Positions 1 through 11,518 of a stretch of 64,000 nt of DNA are shown here, piece by piece. This stretch comes from Niebla homalea (taxonomy: Eukaryota; Ascomycota; Lecanoromycetes; Lecanorales; Ramalinaceae), in the NCBI GenBank assembly GCA_019925105.1, contig JAHGAU010000016.1, forward strand, positions 620,001 through 684,000. The letters are read 5' to 3'. The position numbers were made by a program, and so were the translations under genes. The first letter of the stretch is position 1, and each line of letters starts with the position of its first letter. The notes below the pieces were generated by a model, which had not been told where the DNA came from, made no database searches, and saw nothing but the letters and a program-made list of their open reading frames with translations.

Positions 1-1484
1 GTGATCCAGAGACTCAAACGCTCCTGCCCCTAATGGAGGGAGACCTTGCCCAAACCTTGATGGCATGCATTGAAGGTAACCTGGATTGCGTTGATGTCCG
101 ATGCAAAGGCGCCGCAACTTCTGTCACTGTCGTTGCTGCATCTGGGGGCTACCCCGGCTCTTATGAAACAGGAAGGTATATAGAGATCGACCCGAGTGCG
201 CCTCAAGGTCCAGATGACTATATTTTCCATGCTGGAACGATACTCGACAGCAGAGAAGTTAAGCTCAAGACATCAGGAGGTCGAGTTCTCGCCACCACTT
301 CCGTTGCTCCCACTCTCGCAGAAGCTTTGACTCGAGCGTATAAGACTATGAGCGGGATCACCTGGCCTGGCATGCATGTGAGAAGTGATATCGCGCACCG
401 TGCTCGAAAGTATGAGGCCAACGATGTTACGTATGCTTCAGCCGGTGTTTCCATTGACAACGGCAATGCATTAGTTGAGCAGATCAAAGGCCCAATTAGA
501 TCCACTGCCCGACCTGGAGCCCTTGCTCTGCTTGGTGGCTTTGGAGGCAGCTTCAGCCTCCGCGATGCCGGTTACGCTGGACCAACCTTAGTGTCTGGGA
601 CGGATGGAGTTGGCACCAAACTCAAGATCGCAAAGCGAACAGGCAAGCACAACACCATCGGCATAGACCTCGTGGCGATGTGTGTGAACGATATCGCCGT
701 CACTGGTGCGGAGGTACTGTGGTTTCTGGACACATACAGCTGCAATAGCCTTGACGTTGACATATGTGCACAAGTCATTGAGGGTATAGTAAACGGCTGT
801 AGGCAAGCAAATTGCGCCCTGATAGGCGGTGAGACAGCTGAAATGGGAGATACGTACAAGCCAGCGGAATACGACTTAGTGGGCAGCAGCACAGGAGCAA
901 TAGCCGAAGGAAGAAAGGAGCTTCCGGATAAAGATTCTATGCGCCACGGAGACGTACTGTTAGGACTGGCCTCCAGCGGATGTCATAGTAATGGATTCAG
1001 CCTGATTCAGAAGATCCTTGAGAGCAACAACATCGACTACTCGATACCAGCGCCATGGGAGGACTCTAATGTATCAGTTGGGGAAAGCTTGTTGACCCCT
1101 ACCCGTGTTTATGTCAAATCAACATTTGCTGCCTCACAGATGGGCTTCATCAAGGGTATGGCCCACATCACGGGTGGTGGCCTTATCGAAAATGTACCAA
1201 GAATGCTTCCCCAACATCTTGCTGCGGAGATGGATGCGACAAAATGGGAAACCCCAAAGGTGATGAAGTGGCTTAAGAAGCATGGGCCTGTGGCCGATGG
1301 AGAGTTCGGTCGGGTTTTCAACACAGGGTTGGGCATGGTTGTCGTTGTGGCGAAGGAGGATGTGCAAGGGGCAACGCAATGTCTGGAGAAGAATGGTGAG
1401 ATCGTCTGGCAAGTTGGGAAGCTGGCGAGCAGGAGCACGGAAAGTGCTGGATGTGTTGTTCACAATATGCATACTTGGACATGA
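1..1484 (+). CDS. ADE5,7: Bifunctional GAR synthetase / AIR synthetase, 3' part (5' truncated by window edge)
   Basis: The open frame enters from the left edge (first whole codon at base 3) and stops at 1482-1484, so the protein start is missing. The visible part begins in the C-terminal lobe of phosphoribosylamine-glycine ligase (DPETQTLLPLMEGDLAQ). It then runs through a complete AIR synthetase (PurM-like) domain, recognisable from YASAGVSIDNGNALVEQIK, TDGVGTKLKIA, DLVAMCVNDI, LIGGETAEM and AHITGGGLIENVPRM. In fungi these two activities are fused. They carry out the GAR-forming and AIR-forming steps of de novo purine synthesis in the cytosol. No intron is needed in the visible part. Function is assigned from the family; the missing N-terminal ATP-grasp portion is presumed to lie outside the window. 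Confidence 0.95.
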   Translation, partial: DPETQTLLPLMEGDLAQTLMACIEGNLDCVDVRCKGAATSVTVVAASGGYPGSYETGRYIEIDPSAPQGPDDYIFHAGTILDSREVKLKTSGGRVLATTSVAPTLAEALTRAYKTMSGITWPGMHVRSDIAHRARKYEANDVTYASAGVSIDNGNALVEQIKGPIRSTARPGALALLGGFGGSFSLRDAGYAGPTLVSGTDGVGTKLKIAKRTGKHNTIGIDLVAMCVNDIAVTGAEVLWFLDTYSCNSLDVDICAQVIEGIVNGCRQANCALIGGETAEMGDTYKPAEYDLVGSSTGAIAEGRKELPDKDSMRHGDVLLGLASSGCHSNGFSLIQKILESNNIDYSIPAPWEDSNVSVGESLLTPTRVYVKSTFAASQMGFIKGMAHITGGGLIENVPRMLPQHLAAEMDATKWETPKVMKWLKKHGPVADGEFGRVFNTGLGMVVVVAKEDVQGATQCLEKNGEIVWQVGKLASRSTESAGCVVHNMHTWT

Positions 1485-1884
1485 TGTTGGCGGAGTTGGG
1501 CATTTGCTCAGGCACGATCAAGATCTTGGAGGAATGGAGAAGGATTCAGGGATTGAATGGATATGGCAATGATACCCAGGGAGGCGTCTGCGGATTTGAC
1601 GATGTAAATTCCAAGAAATGCAAAGCTTGATCTAGAAGAGATGGTGTTTTTACAATCTTGATATTCAATTACTCCAATGTAATTGACAGCCTAAAAGAGG
1701 AAACCATGAAGTCATATCTCAATTCGCCCAAAAGGGTTTGGCGGCATAGCTGGCATCACCCCGACTGACCCGACATTTAGTCGCAGCTTCCCCAAAGTTT
1801 CCCCTCTCGAGGTGAAGTTCCTTTTCAACCTGCTGTCGGCTTGATTGTCCATGTTAAATTGCTCGAATCAACCACTGCAGTATC
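1485..1884. other. Intergenic: purine gene to MVP1
   Basis: About 400 bases without a supportable gene. It should hold the terminator of the purine gene and the promoter/5' leader of MVP1. I see no TATA box or tRNA. Confidence 0.5.
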
Positions 1885-4249
1885 ATGTCTCTTTTCGGAA
1901 GCAGTCCAGACGATCCCAGTCCAGCAGCAAAGGCCAGCTCGCAGCAGAAGAGCTCCCTATTTGCGGATGAAGCTCCAAAGGCGAAAGCATCTGGTGGCCT
2001 GTTCAACGACGAGACTGCTAATGGAGATTCGCCGTGGGACATGCCCTCCTCTAAGCGAACCTCGAAGGGGGACCCTGCAAAGACGCTGCTACCTTCTGCT
2101 GATGTGCCAGAAAGCTACATTGATGCGTATGACATTCTCAGTGCTTCGGAAGGAGGCAACGTGAGCCTCAATGCTGCCAGAAAGATGGTCGGTGGAAGTA
2201 ATGTAGCTCCACAAGACGCCGAGCAGATTCTCAGCCTGGTCAGTGGAGGTCAGAGGAATCCCAACCTTGGACGAAATGAGTTCAACCTCCTCCTTGCTCT
2301 TATGGGGCTTGCCGAAGAGGGAGATGAGCTATCTCTGGATACGGTGGACGAAAGGCGAAAGAGTGAATAACTTTCCTCTCCGGGTTTGGTCGGAAGTCAG
2401 AAGCTGATGCGAACGTTACCAGGTCTACCGGAGCCGTTACTACCGTACATCAATCAATTGCGGATAGCAAAGGCTACGGAGGATGCTCAACCCAACCCAG
2501 CACAACCGAGTCAAAGTACTCCTTCAAACAGTCCCGGCAAATCCCGTCGGCTACGCAAAGACTCGCTGGAAAATTTGGACGCAGATCCCTGGGCAAATAC
2601 TGCTGCGGTGAAGAGCCAGACAAACCCTGTGCAAAACGATGCTACTCCAGGCGCAGACGCAATCACTGCTATGAAGCCTGCACGATCTGCTATGGTCGAG
2701 ACCGCACGTACGACAAGCACATTCACGACGAATACCGAAAGCCCAACCCTGAACAACTCGCTGTCAGAATCCAATGGCGGACTTGGCTCAGGGCCAGAAG
2801 CTGGAGCAGGCTGGGGCACTTACGGCTCATCGGGCATATCACAAGGCGGACTGGGTGGCGGTGGTTTTGGCTCATCAGGAGAAGGAGAAGGTAACCAGCC
2901 TGGCGGACACCTAGGGCGATCACTTGGTGGTGGGCGCGTGATCAACAGGGGCGGAGAAGAGATGGTCACGGTTACCTTACTTCCAGAAAAAGAAGGGATG
3001 TTCCTGTTTCAGCATCATAATTATGAGGTGAAGAGCACCAGGAGGGGGAGTGTGGTAGTGAGACGGTACAGTGATTTCGTGTGGCTGCTTGACTGCCTAC
3101 AAAGGAGGTACCCATTCCGACAGCTACCGTTACTCCCTCCGAAAAGGGTTGCCGGTGAATAAGCCCGTCTATTTGAGCGGCAGACTTGTGGCTAATGCTT
3201 TCGCAGTCAACGGAAGACATCTTTCTGCCGACACTTCGTTCGTCGAAAAGCGGAGGAGAGGTTTAGTTCGGTTCGTCAATGCGCTCGTGCGCCACCCAGT
3301 CCTCGGTCAAGAACAACTTGTTGTAATGTTTCTGACCGTCCCTACTGTGAGACACGTACCCTCGAGATTGTGTTCACCAAAGCTCATGATTAGCATCAGG
3401 AACTCGCAGTATGGCGGAAGCAGGCGACCATTTCTGTGCAAGAGGAATTCATGGGGAAAAGCTTGCCACCGGAACTAGAGGATTCGCTGCCCAAAAATCT
3501 CTCTGATACCTTTGATACTGTGCGCTCAGGGTCAAGACAGTCAGCGGAGCACTACATAGGACTTTGCAATCTCCTAGAGCGGTTGATCAAACGCAATCAG
3601 GGCATGGCTGCTGACTACCTTCGCTTTAGTCAAGCTTTGACAAATCTGACCGAGGCGTCTCAAGATACCTATGCCACGGACATAAACGATGTCCCCTTAC
3701 TTAACGAAGGCATTGGCTCGACAGCAAAGCATCTGTCCATCAGCCAGAATCTACTTGAGGACGAGGCACGAGCATGGGATGAGGGAGTCCTGGAGGATTT
3801 CAAGAAACAACGTGACATTCTCGTTGGTGTCCGGGATATGTTTGACCGGCGAGATCGGTATGCAAGAGACAACATCCCACAGCTCGAGCGCCGGATAGAG
3901 GTGAATGAGAACAGGCTTCGAGGCATGATGGCTGGGGCCGGAGGAAAGCCTGGAGAGCAAGAGAAGCTCGAGATGGCGGTAAAAGCGGTACAATGATCTT
4001 ACCCAATTGGAAATGAGAGAACCACTAACGTTCGCATAGGACAAGCAGTCAATCATTGATCAGCATGCGAGAGGTGTATTCATCATAGAGTGTATTCGTG
4101 ACGAGCTGGTCTATTTTCAACAATCGCAATATCACATCAGTCGGCTGCATCAGGATTGGAGCCAAGAAAGGGTCAAGTATGTAGAGTTGCAGGCGGACAA
4201 TTGGAGGAGGCTCACTGAAGAGGTCGAGCATATGCCCATAGGGGACTGA
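1885..4249 (+). CDS. MVP1: Sorting nexin Mvp1 (PX-BAR, SNX8-like), five exons
   Basis: Five exons are proposed: 1885-2362, 2423-3154, 3207-3346, 3400-3987 and 4040-4249, giving about 715 residues. All junctions keep frame and have GT-AG borders, e.g. donor GTGAAT and acceptor TTACCAG at the first. The fourth exon could instead end at 3978 (donor GTAAAA), losing three residues. The N-terminus has an EH-like/low-complexity region (SYIDAYDILSASEGG), then a Ser/Gly-rich linker, then a PX domain (RRYSDFVWLLDCLQRRYPFR, PPKR, FLTVPTEL). The C-terminus is a BAR-like helical region ending in SRLHQDWSQERVKYVELQADNW, which is diagnostic of Mvp1. The family binds PI3P on endosomes and acts in retrograde sorting and membrane scission. 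Gene identity is strong; the exact fourth donor is uncertain. Confidence 0.9.
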
Positions 4250-5262
4250 AGGTGTAAGGAACTGTCTATACAGCGCTCGTCATGATGGATTCTTGGAGCC
4301 ATTGAAATACCCATGTACAGATTTAGGCATGCCGAAACTTAGTCTTTTCAGCGCTAGACGGATGATGAAAGCTTGTAGGGATAGGGCTTCTCGGTATTCG
4401 AAGTATTGAACCTCACGCTCACATCGCACCAACTTGATCTGCGACACTGAGCGAATTCCTACCATGAATCTGGAGGGCGGAAGCTTTTGATACTGTGCTA
4501 GCTTAGGCGGCCCCCAATGATGAAGAATCTTACGAGGTCTTTCATGCTTCACACGCCAAAGCGACGCTTTCAGTCTTGGGGCCTGTTTCAGGTACTTTCA
4601 TACGCGCAACCAGACCCAGACAGACCTCAGTTCCAGATGAGTACCATTACTGCCTCATGTCCTTTTTAAAGTGGCTGTCGTTTGGTCGCGCAATGAACAT
4701 TGACACAGGGAAGCAGACCGTATTATTATTGTGCACGAGTGGATCATTGGCTGTGCACTTGACCTTTTTTGCAAGCTGACCGACTAGCCGCCCTTTTCCC
4801 CCGATTATGCCGTGTATCTCGACTTTCGCATCTCTAGCTGTGGCGCGTATGAGGATGAATCCCATTGTATGCGCCATCTGTCTCGAAATAGCTTACTTTG
4901 AAACATCATAGCGGGGACGAGCTCATCGTTGCTACTGTCAAGTCGTTGCTAATGGAAAGCTGTATCTCCGCACTATGGTGTGCGCATGTAAGTCGAATTC
5001 AAGTGTTACCCCGGGTTCATTATATCTCGTCGTTGTCGTGCCTTGCTCTATGCGTCGAAGTAGTTGTGTTTTCTGTCCATGATAAGAAAGATGTTCTACA
5101 TGCTCCCTTGAGGATCACAAAGGCCTCTTTGTACCTACTCTCTGGCTAGTCGTCCATTGTTAAAGAGAACTTGAGTTTACCTGAGCACATCGCAATATCA
5201 ATCTCCTCATCGTCACATCCTCACATCCAAACCTGCTTGTGGCCATATAAGGCTCCGGGAAC
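4250..5262. other. Intergenic: MVP1 to GT69 gene
   Basis: About 1 kb of unique-looking sequence. The short open frames on both strands resemble nothing I recognise. It presumably contains the MVP1 terminator and the promoter of the following mannosyltransferase gene. Confidence 0.5.
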
Positions 5263-6576
5263 ATGTTGCTGGATCAGGGCCCCTTGATCAAGGGTATCAG
5301 AATCGTGCTGATATTTGTTGGCGGCTTGACTGTATGGAATGAAAGTTTAAGATCTGCTGGCGGTAGCAATGTTGCCTTTCAAGATTTCAATCGTTCGGTC
5401 AAGAAAGCCAACGAATCAAATATGGCGATGGCTGTCACTTACGCTCAAGAGATCATGGCAACAGATGCATTCAACCACCTGGGCTGTCGTGAGCCAGATC
5501 TAGATCGGTACGGCTATCTACGAAAGGAGATAGCGGTCAATCCTTCGCATCAACGTGACTTCACAGTCACGCAAAGGAAATACTTTTTCGCTCTTGACCT
5601 CACGCAGTGCGTTGACCGCATCCGACCGCTTATGGGCGCCATCATGCAGAGCATGCGGATATTGGGACCGGAGAATTGCGCTCTTTCTATTGTGGAAGGT
5701 CGATCTACCGATGGGACATACGAGGTCCTGAGGACTTTGCGTGCGGAGGTGGAGGCAATAGGAGCCTCGTATTATCTAGGTACCAACGAAGCAAAGCCTC
5801 AGGAAGGCAATGAAGGTAAAAAGCAGCGCGTTGCCACTCTCTCTGCCCTGCGCAACCAAGCACTCGCTCCCTTGATCGATTCGCCGACTCACTACACATC
5901 GGACACCACCATCCTCTTTCTCAACGACGTCGCCCCCTGCGCAGAAGACATTCTTGAGCTCCTCCACCAACGCCTGGTCCAGAAGGCAGACATGACTTGC
6001 GCCATGGACTGGACCTATGTAGGCCCCCACCCAAGCTTCTACGACGTTTGGGTCGGCCGCAGCATGACAGGGGACACATTCTTCGATCTCCCCCCATCAG
6101 GCAGCTACGACATGCACTGGAATCTGTTCTGGAACGATCGTCAGGCTCAGAACGGACTCTATGCCCACCGACCCTTCCAAGTGTTCTCGTGCTGGAACGG
6201 AGCCGTTGCCCTCAGCGCAGAGCCCTTTGTCCAAAGGGGATTGAGATTCCGTGGATCGCGGCCGGGGGAGTGCGTTCAAGGGGAGCCGCAGATCCTGGCC
6301 AAAGATATGTGGAAGATGGGGTATGGCAAGATTGCGGTGGTCCCCAGCGTGAACCTGGCGTACGATCTGGAGTCTGCGCAGAAGGTCAAGGAGGCGAAGG
6401 GGTATGTGTCAGATTGGGTCCGCGAGGACACGAGTGATGATGACTCGGAACGGATTCAATGGGGATCGAAGCCGCCGACGAAGGTCAAATGTATGCCAAC
6501 GCCGAAAGATCAGTCGTGGCTGCCGTGGGATGAGTCTTTGGGAGGGAGTGAATGGGGTAAAGGAGATTTGAGGTGA
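5263..6576 (+). CDS. GT69-family alpha-1,3-mannosyltransferase (CAP59/CMT1-like)
   Basis: Single exon, 437 residues. Residues about 10-25 (IRIVLIFVGGLTVW) form a hydrophobic N-terminal segment consistent with a type II signal anchor and Golgi lumenal orientation. The catalytic part contains the family hallmarks: SIVEGRSTDGTYEVLR near residue 145 (equivalent to the E-S-x-S-x-D-G-T motif), ATLSALRNQAL, ILFLNDVAPCAEDILELL with an acidic NDV motif, MDWTYVGPHPSFYDVWVGRSM, and the downstream FSCWNGAVALSAEPF. The family was defined by cryptococcal capsule mannosyltransferases. In ascomycetes its members are assumed to mannosylate glycans or glycolipids, so the acceptor here is unknown. The start was chosen because the signal anchor follows directly. 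The lower-complexity acidic C-terminal tail is variable in the family. Confidence 0.85.
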   Translation: MLLDQGPLIKGIRIVLIFVGGLTVWNESLRSAGGSNVAFQDFNRSVKKANESNMAMAVTYAQEIMATDAFNHLGCREPDLDRYGYLRKEIAVNPSHQRDFTVTQRKYFFALDLTQCVDRIRPLMGAIMQSMRILGPENCALSIVEGRSTDGTYEVLRTLRAEVEAIGASYYLGTNEAKPQEGNEGKKQRVATLSALRNQALAPLIDSPTHYTSDTTILFLNDVAPCAEDILELLHQRLVQKADMTCAMDWTYVGPHPSFYDVWVGRSMTGDTFFDLPPSGSYDMHWNLFWNDRQAQNGLYAHRPFQVFSCWNGAVALSAEPFVQRGLRFRGSRPGECVQGEPQILAKDMWKMGYGKIAVVPSVNLAYDLESAQKVKEAKGYVSDWVREDTSDDDSERIQWGSKPPTKVKCMPTPKDQSWLPWDESLGGSEWGKGDLR

Positions 6577-6993
6577 GCCATGGTGTGATTTACTTGTACA
6601 TACAGCGCATACAGAACATGGCATATGTCTGGACGCAAAGAAATTGTATGCAACAATTTCCTATCATTACTCTCCCACTGTTGGGAACTCTCTTGAGCAA
6701 TGATATCAAACATCAATGCCATGAGTGATGAGGGTCGATCAAGAACCGAGATTTATCCGAGCGGCCTGTTAAATCATTCTAGACCAGGTATGGCTAGCCT
6801 GTGGAGCTAGGTGCAGATGACTTGGCATCAAAAGTCGACCTTTAAGCTTTACCGTCATTCAACGTCAAGTGGTGATGACAGGAATGAGCCACAAATGTTG
6901 ATGTGACAAATTTGTGAGTATCACTTTTCAATCAAGATCTGATCCAGTAAATAGAAATACCTTAGATTTCGGTCCATGCTCAGTCATCTCAAA
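6577..6993. other. Intergenic: GT69 gene to DCN1
   Basis: About 420 bases with no open frame that looks like a gene. It probably holds the 3' end of the mannosyltransferase transcript and the DCN1 promoter. Confidence 0.5.
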
Positions 6994-8652
6994 ATGCCTT
7001 CAGCACATACGCCCTCACAGAAGGCAGCAATTTCACAATTCGTCGGTTTCACGCAGGTGAAGGACAGTGTCGCCGCAAAGGTAAACTCACCCTTGCGATA
7101 ATAGCTATTCAGGTCAATCATGCTGGTAGCAAGAAACGAGCATTTTCATGTCAGCTAGTACAGGAATTAAAGCTGACTGTGACTGCTCGATCTAGCAATT
7201 GAAGAGCCATGGATGGAACGTCGAGCAAGCAGTCGATGCGTAAGTATTTTGGACCTCTTCTTGTTTCAATTCACTCGACCTTGGACTGCCAACGTATCAA
7301 ATCAGTAAGATTGCCATCGAGGCTGTGGCTCTTCCAAATCCGTATTCAATCTCGTGTCCAATCAGTGCCGCCGTAACCAATCAAACTTTCCATGTGCTCA
7401 CCAGTAATAATGATCGGAGATTACTCGAAGATTGTCGAAGTGGATAGATAAGGCGGCATGAGGATGGTCCTAGTGCGCCTACGCGTCGAGTTTTCCGTCA
7501 CAAGTCCGTGGTGCTGCTCTATCCATAACACACCTTTCTCCTGCCGTCCGCTTTGCAAACGCAAAACATGTCCCAGGATTTTCCTGACTCTTTCTATGTC
7601 AAGGCCTGTCTTCTCATACGGAGATCCAGTCTTGACGTAACCCAATATTCCGGCTGGCAAGACCTCCCCCTAGGCTTGCAAACCTGGTTACTCGGAGAAC
7701 GTGTCCCACTACTTCACAAACGCCGTTCCAAATCTCCTGCCCATCGTCGTGTATCTCGTAACTGGAGAATCATCCGGCCTGTCTCGAAGAGACCTGTTGT
7801 TTTCGCTACACGTCGTTCTTGATCATGGGTCAGAAATGCACTAAGCTGCGCGCGAAATTCTCTAGGTATTTCCAGAGCAATTCTTCATCATCTGGCGGAG
7901 CATCAAATGCATCCACTTCGCCACTAAACAAGCTGTTCGACAAATACAAAGGTAATTACACCTTCATGGACATCTAGGCAGTTGCTGACAGATCCGCTAG
8001 ACACTGCAGATGAGCCAGACAAGATTGGCGTTGCAGGCTCCATGGTGTACTTGGAAGATCTAGGAGTCAAACTCGACGAACCCGTGCTCCTTTCACTGCT
8101 TACGGAAATGGGTTCACCAACCATGGGAGAATTTGTGCGAGCCCCCTTTGTCGAAGGATGGACCAGACTTCGGTAAGCAATCAAACACAGTCACACGCTC
8201 CATGGATTCAAGCTAACGCAGACAGCGCTGATACACTCACAAAACAAAAAGCCCACATCCCATCTCTACGCCGCGCTTTGAGTGAAAACCCAGATGTTTT
8301 CAAGAGGACCTACAAGACGACTTTCTTGCTTGCCCGTTCCGCCGGTGCCAAAGTCGTTCCGCTCGAAACTGCCATTGAATACTGGCGTTTACTCTTGTCC
8401 GCTCCTGCTCTGGATTGGTCTACTGATACCACACCCTGGCTTTCATGGTGGATTGAATATCTTGAAACGAAATGGAAGAAGAGCGTGAGCAAGGACATGT
8501 GGGACCAGACTGGCGTTTTTGTCTTGAAATCGCTCGAGGACGAGAGCATGGGCTGGTGGAGCGAGGAGGGCAGTTGGCCCGGAGTCATTGACGAGTTTGT
8601 GGCCTATGTGAAGGCCAAGAGGGAGGAGGGAGCGAAGATGGACACAGAATAG
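6994..8652 (+). CDS. DCN1: Dcn1, cullin neddylation co-E3 ligase, five exons
   Basis: Exons 6994-7080, 7196-7239, 7866-7951, 8001-8172 and 8226-8652 join in frame to 271 residues. The N-terminus is a UBA-like domain (QKAAISQFVGFTQVKDSVAAK, then LKSHGWNVEQAVDAYFQ). The rest is the PONY/DUF298 domain: LNKLFDKYKD, GVAGSMVYLEDLGVKLDE, FVRAPFVEGWTRLR, VFKRTYKTTFLLAR, ALDWSTDTTPWLSWWIEYLE, and the end GSWPGVIDEFVAYVK. Dcn1 binds Ubc12 and the cullin WHB region and promotes Nedd8 transfer. An in-frame ATG 18 bases upstream (6976) is an alternative start; I chose the second because MPSAHTPSQKAA matches family N-termini. Intron 2 (7240-7865) is 626 nt, far longer than any other in the window. Direct neighbour of an F-box gene. 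Confidence 0.88.
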
Positions 8653-8872
8653 GCAGTGAGTGAGCGACATGGTGTAAGATAGATAGTAGCAAGAGCAAGC
8701 AAAGGATGCAGAGGCGCAATCGTGTTTAAATTTCTTCGTTCATGTTGAAAATGGGGCTGCTAAGTGCAAAATATCGTTCCTAGCCTTATTGTTTATGATT
8801 GCGATATATGCTAATTTCCTATCCCGGATCGCACAAGAGCTCACACGCTCAGAGCTTGTTGATGCCATCAGG

Positions 8873-11518
8873 ATGAGCGACGCCAACGATCTCTCGCCTA
8901 CGGGCATTACTGACCTGCGTAAGTTATACTCATACCTTAATCAACTTATACAGGATGAAGCTAACGGTTCTATAGCGGCAGATATACTCTACAACATCTC
9001 CTCCTACCTCACAGCCGCTGACTTCCTCAGCCTCACGAATTGCTCAGTATTCAGCCTCACTGTGACCATATACGCTATATCTGTGCTCACGTTTGATAGC
9101 GTGCCTTCTTCCAGTATCGTCACGATCCAGAATACTGGAATAGCCTCACCAGGAGGACGTTTCGCCTGGCCCCCCAGCCAATGCTCCAGGCCAACCAGGG
9201 GTTTGGCCTCTACAAGAAGCTGCGAACGCAGCTGAAGCTGTATGCTTGGGGAAACCTCAAGCTGAAGACCGTGGAGAATGGTATATCTGAACGTTTTCAT
9301 TCAATTTCCCCCCTCCCTTTCCATTATGTCGTAAATATATATCAGAGGAATATAAATATCAGAGATCTTGAGCTAGCAGGCTTGGAACGGGTACTGGTAA
9401 GATGGATACACCCCTTTTTGTGGGACAGGTATGCTAACAGAGCGCGAGTACTGTGCAGTTATTCTTAGAATATCTCATAAACGCGACTGCTTTTGGAGCT
9501 CTTGCAATCACAACTTCATCTTGAAAGTATTCTAACGTTCTTACAGCCGATTTCGGGCCTACGACGAGCTTCTTGAGCATTCCACAACAGCCAATATTGG
9601 CTGATAATGTCGGCATCATCTCCGACGTCCAATGCGGGTGAGTGAACCCTCCGGATCCAAATGGAAAACGAGATCAGCTCTGAAGAGTCACGGTAGGGAT
9701 CATTGTATAGTGATTCTTAACTCAATTGGACAGCTTTTTATCCTGGGTAAGCCTTCGTAACCCCCCCTGATTCAGTCTTCAGATCCTTTGTAAAGGTGAT
9801 CATTTTGGGTTAAACCCTTTAGGAATTTTTTGATCCAAGGCTGTTAAGGGTCATATCGCAGGAATCTATATGTTAGCTGATAATATATCTATGATAGGCT
9901 CGTTTGGTGGAAGACAATCGCGAGCTGCAACCTCACCACGCCAATTGGGCTTTAGTCCACCAAGCTTGAGTCCCACGACGAAAGATAAGTACAATCCAAG
10001 GACAGCAATACAGCAATATTCAATAGGTCGTAGCAGTGTTTTGGGCCTGGCGGACAATGGGGAGCTGTGGTCATGGACAATCGCTAAGAGAGCTGTGAAC
10101 ATCTGTCTTTTCAGCGCCATCGACTTTATTAATTTCTTGACCTTGAAAATCAGAACAGGTATGCTAGCGTGGTAAGTAATTGCCACATAAGCGCAGGTAG
10201 TAACTTATATCTAGGGCGCAACTACCACGTCATACACCAGAAGGATATCGGGCTCGTTTACTGGCCAGTTGATCTATACAGTACTCGGATGTCCATGTAC
10301 GGAGAAATGCCATTTTGGGTGGTGGTCTACCCTGAGATTGTGCCTCAAACGTCCTATCGTCGGAGGACAGAACAGTCTCACAGTGATCATCATCATGATC
10401 CGTCTGTAGGTGAGGTAATTCACTACATAGTGTTGGAGGACCACGTAGTCTTCACGACCCACCTTCACAAGATCTATATCTGCTGTATCACCCCTCAAGC
10501 CGGGGAATCCCCCATCAGAACACATTTGGGGGAATCTGCAAGTTATCCGACCCATCTTGTCGATCTTACGCCGTTCTTCGCTTCAGCAACAACTTCTCCC
10601 CTGGAGGTCCAAGATCTGCAAGGTTCAGATGATAGAATGGCACTCCTCACAACAGCGAGTGAGCTACTCACAGCCGACATCCACCAACTCTCGACCTACA
10701 TCACAGCCTCCGAACGGGGCCTCTCACCAGCGTCTCGGCGACGTCCACACCATTTTCCTGCCCCCCAGTCCGGCACAATCACCAGCCTCGCTTTCGGCCA
10801 AAACCACTGGCACACCCTCCACTCCGACGGCACAGTCGCATCACTCGGACAGGACCCGTCCGGTCGAGGTTGCCTAGGCCTAGGCGGACCCGCCATCGCC
10901 CCCTTCCGCGGGGTCCAAAACAACACAGGAAGCCCGTACATGTCCGGACCAGCGCCTCGGGTCTGGGAAGACGCAAAGACGGTCTGGTTCGACGCGCTGC
11001 AGCACAGATGGGTGAGCGACCTGGTCAACCGGAGCCGGAGCCACAAGTCTAGCGCTGGTGCCAATGCTCGAGCGATGATGATCGAGGACGGACATGTCGA
11101 GGCTCGGGGCGCCATGGGCGATTGGCTCGAGAGGGAGGGTCGCAAGTGGCAAGACGGTATCCCTGCCACCACGACTGAGGATGGCAGTGTGGACCTGGGG
11201 GCATACTTCGCGGTCAAGATCGCTGCAGGGGGGCTGCACAGCGCAGCGCTGGTCCTGGTGGATGAAGAAGCGGCCGAGATGGTGAGGCAGAAGCATGTGT
11301 TTCGTAAAGACGAGCATGGCAAAGGAAAGGGGATTGTGGGATCCGCTCACAAAATCACCCACGGAATGTTCAGTCTGGGGAGTAGAGTGCTGGGCTTGAA
11401 GGGGCGGAACAAGATAAGCAAGAGGCGTTACGTCTGGCGGGAAAGGGGCGATGTGCTGCCCAGACTGAAGATGGAGAGCGGCCAGGTAATGCCAGGGGAC
11501 GAGGAAGTCGCCAACTAG
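8873..11518 (+). CDS. F-box / RCC1-like protein, SAF1-type (SCF-associated factor), multi-exon
   Basis: Supported exons: 8873-8918, 8976-9046, 9100-9280, 9547-9637, then 9862 to about 10170 and a last exon from about 10206 to 11518. Splicing between 9638 and 9861 is unresolved, because no combination I tried keeps frame cleanly. The N-terminus is an F-box (LPADILYNISSYLTAADFLSLTNC...AFFQYRHDPEYWNSL). It is followed by RCC1-repeat-like blades: LKLYAWGNLKL, IQQYSIGRSSVLGLADNGELWSW, SGTITSLAFGQNHWHTLHSDG, and AVKIAAGGLHSAALV. Yeast Saf1 and its mould homologues share this F-box plus beta-propeller layout and act as SCF substrate receptors. The substrate here is unknown. The poorly resolved middle could mean missed small exons or partial decay. 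Confidence 0.7.

Noticed and set aside
7240..7309. Short 70-nt splice in DCN1 instead of the 626-nt intron
   Set aside because: The following frame has no similarity to the DCN1 domain and reaches a stop within about 45 codons, whereas the long intron joins the conserved sequence exactly.
10696..11322. 208-codon - strand frame opposite the F-box/RCC1 gene
   Set aside because: Antisense shadow of a recognised coding region.
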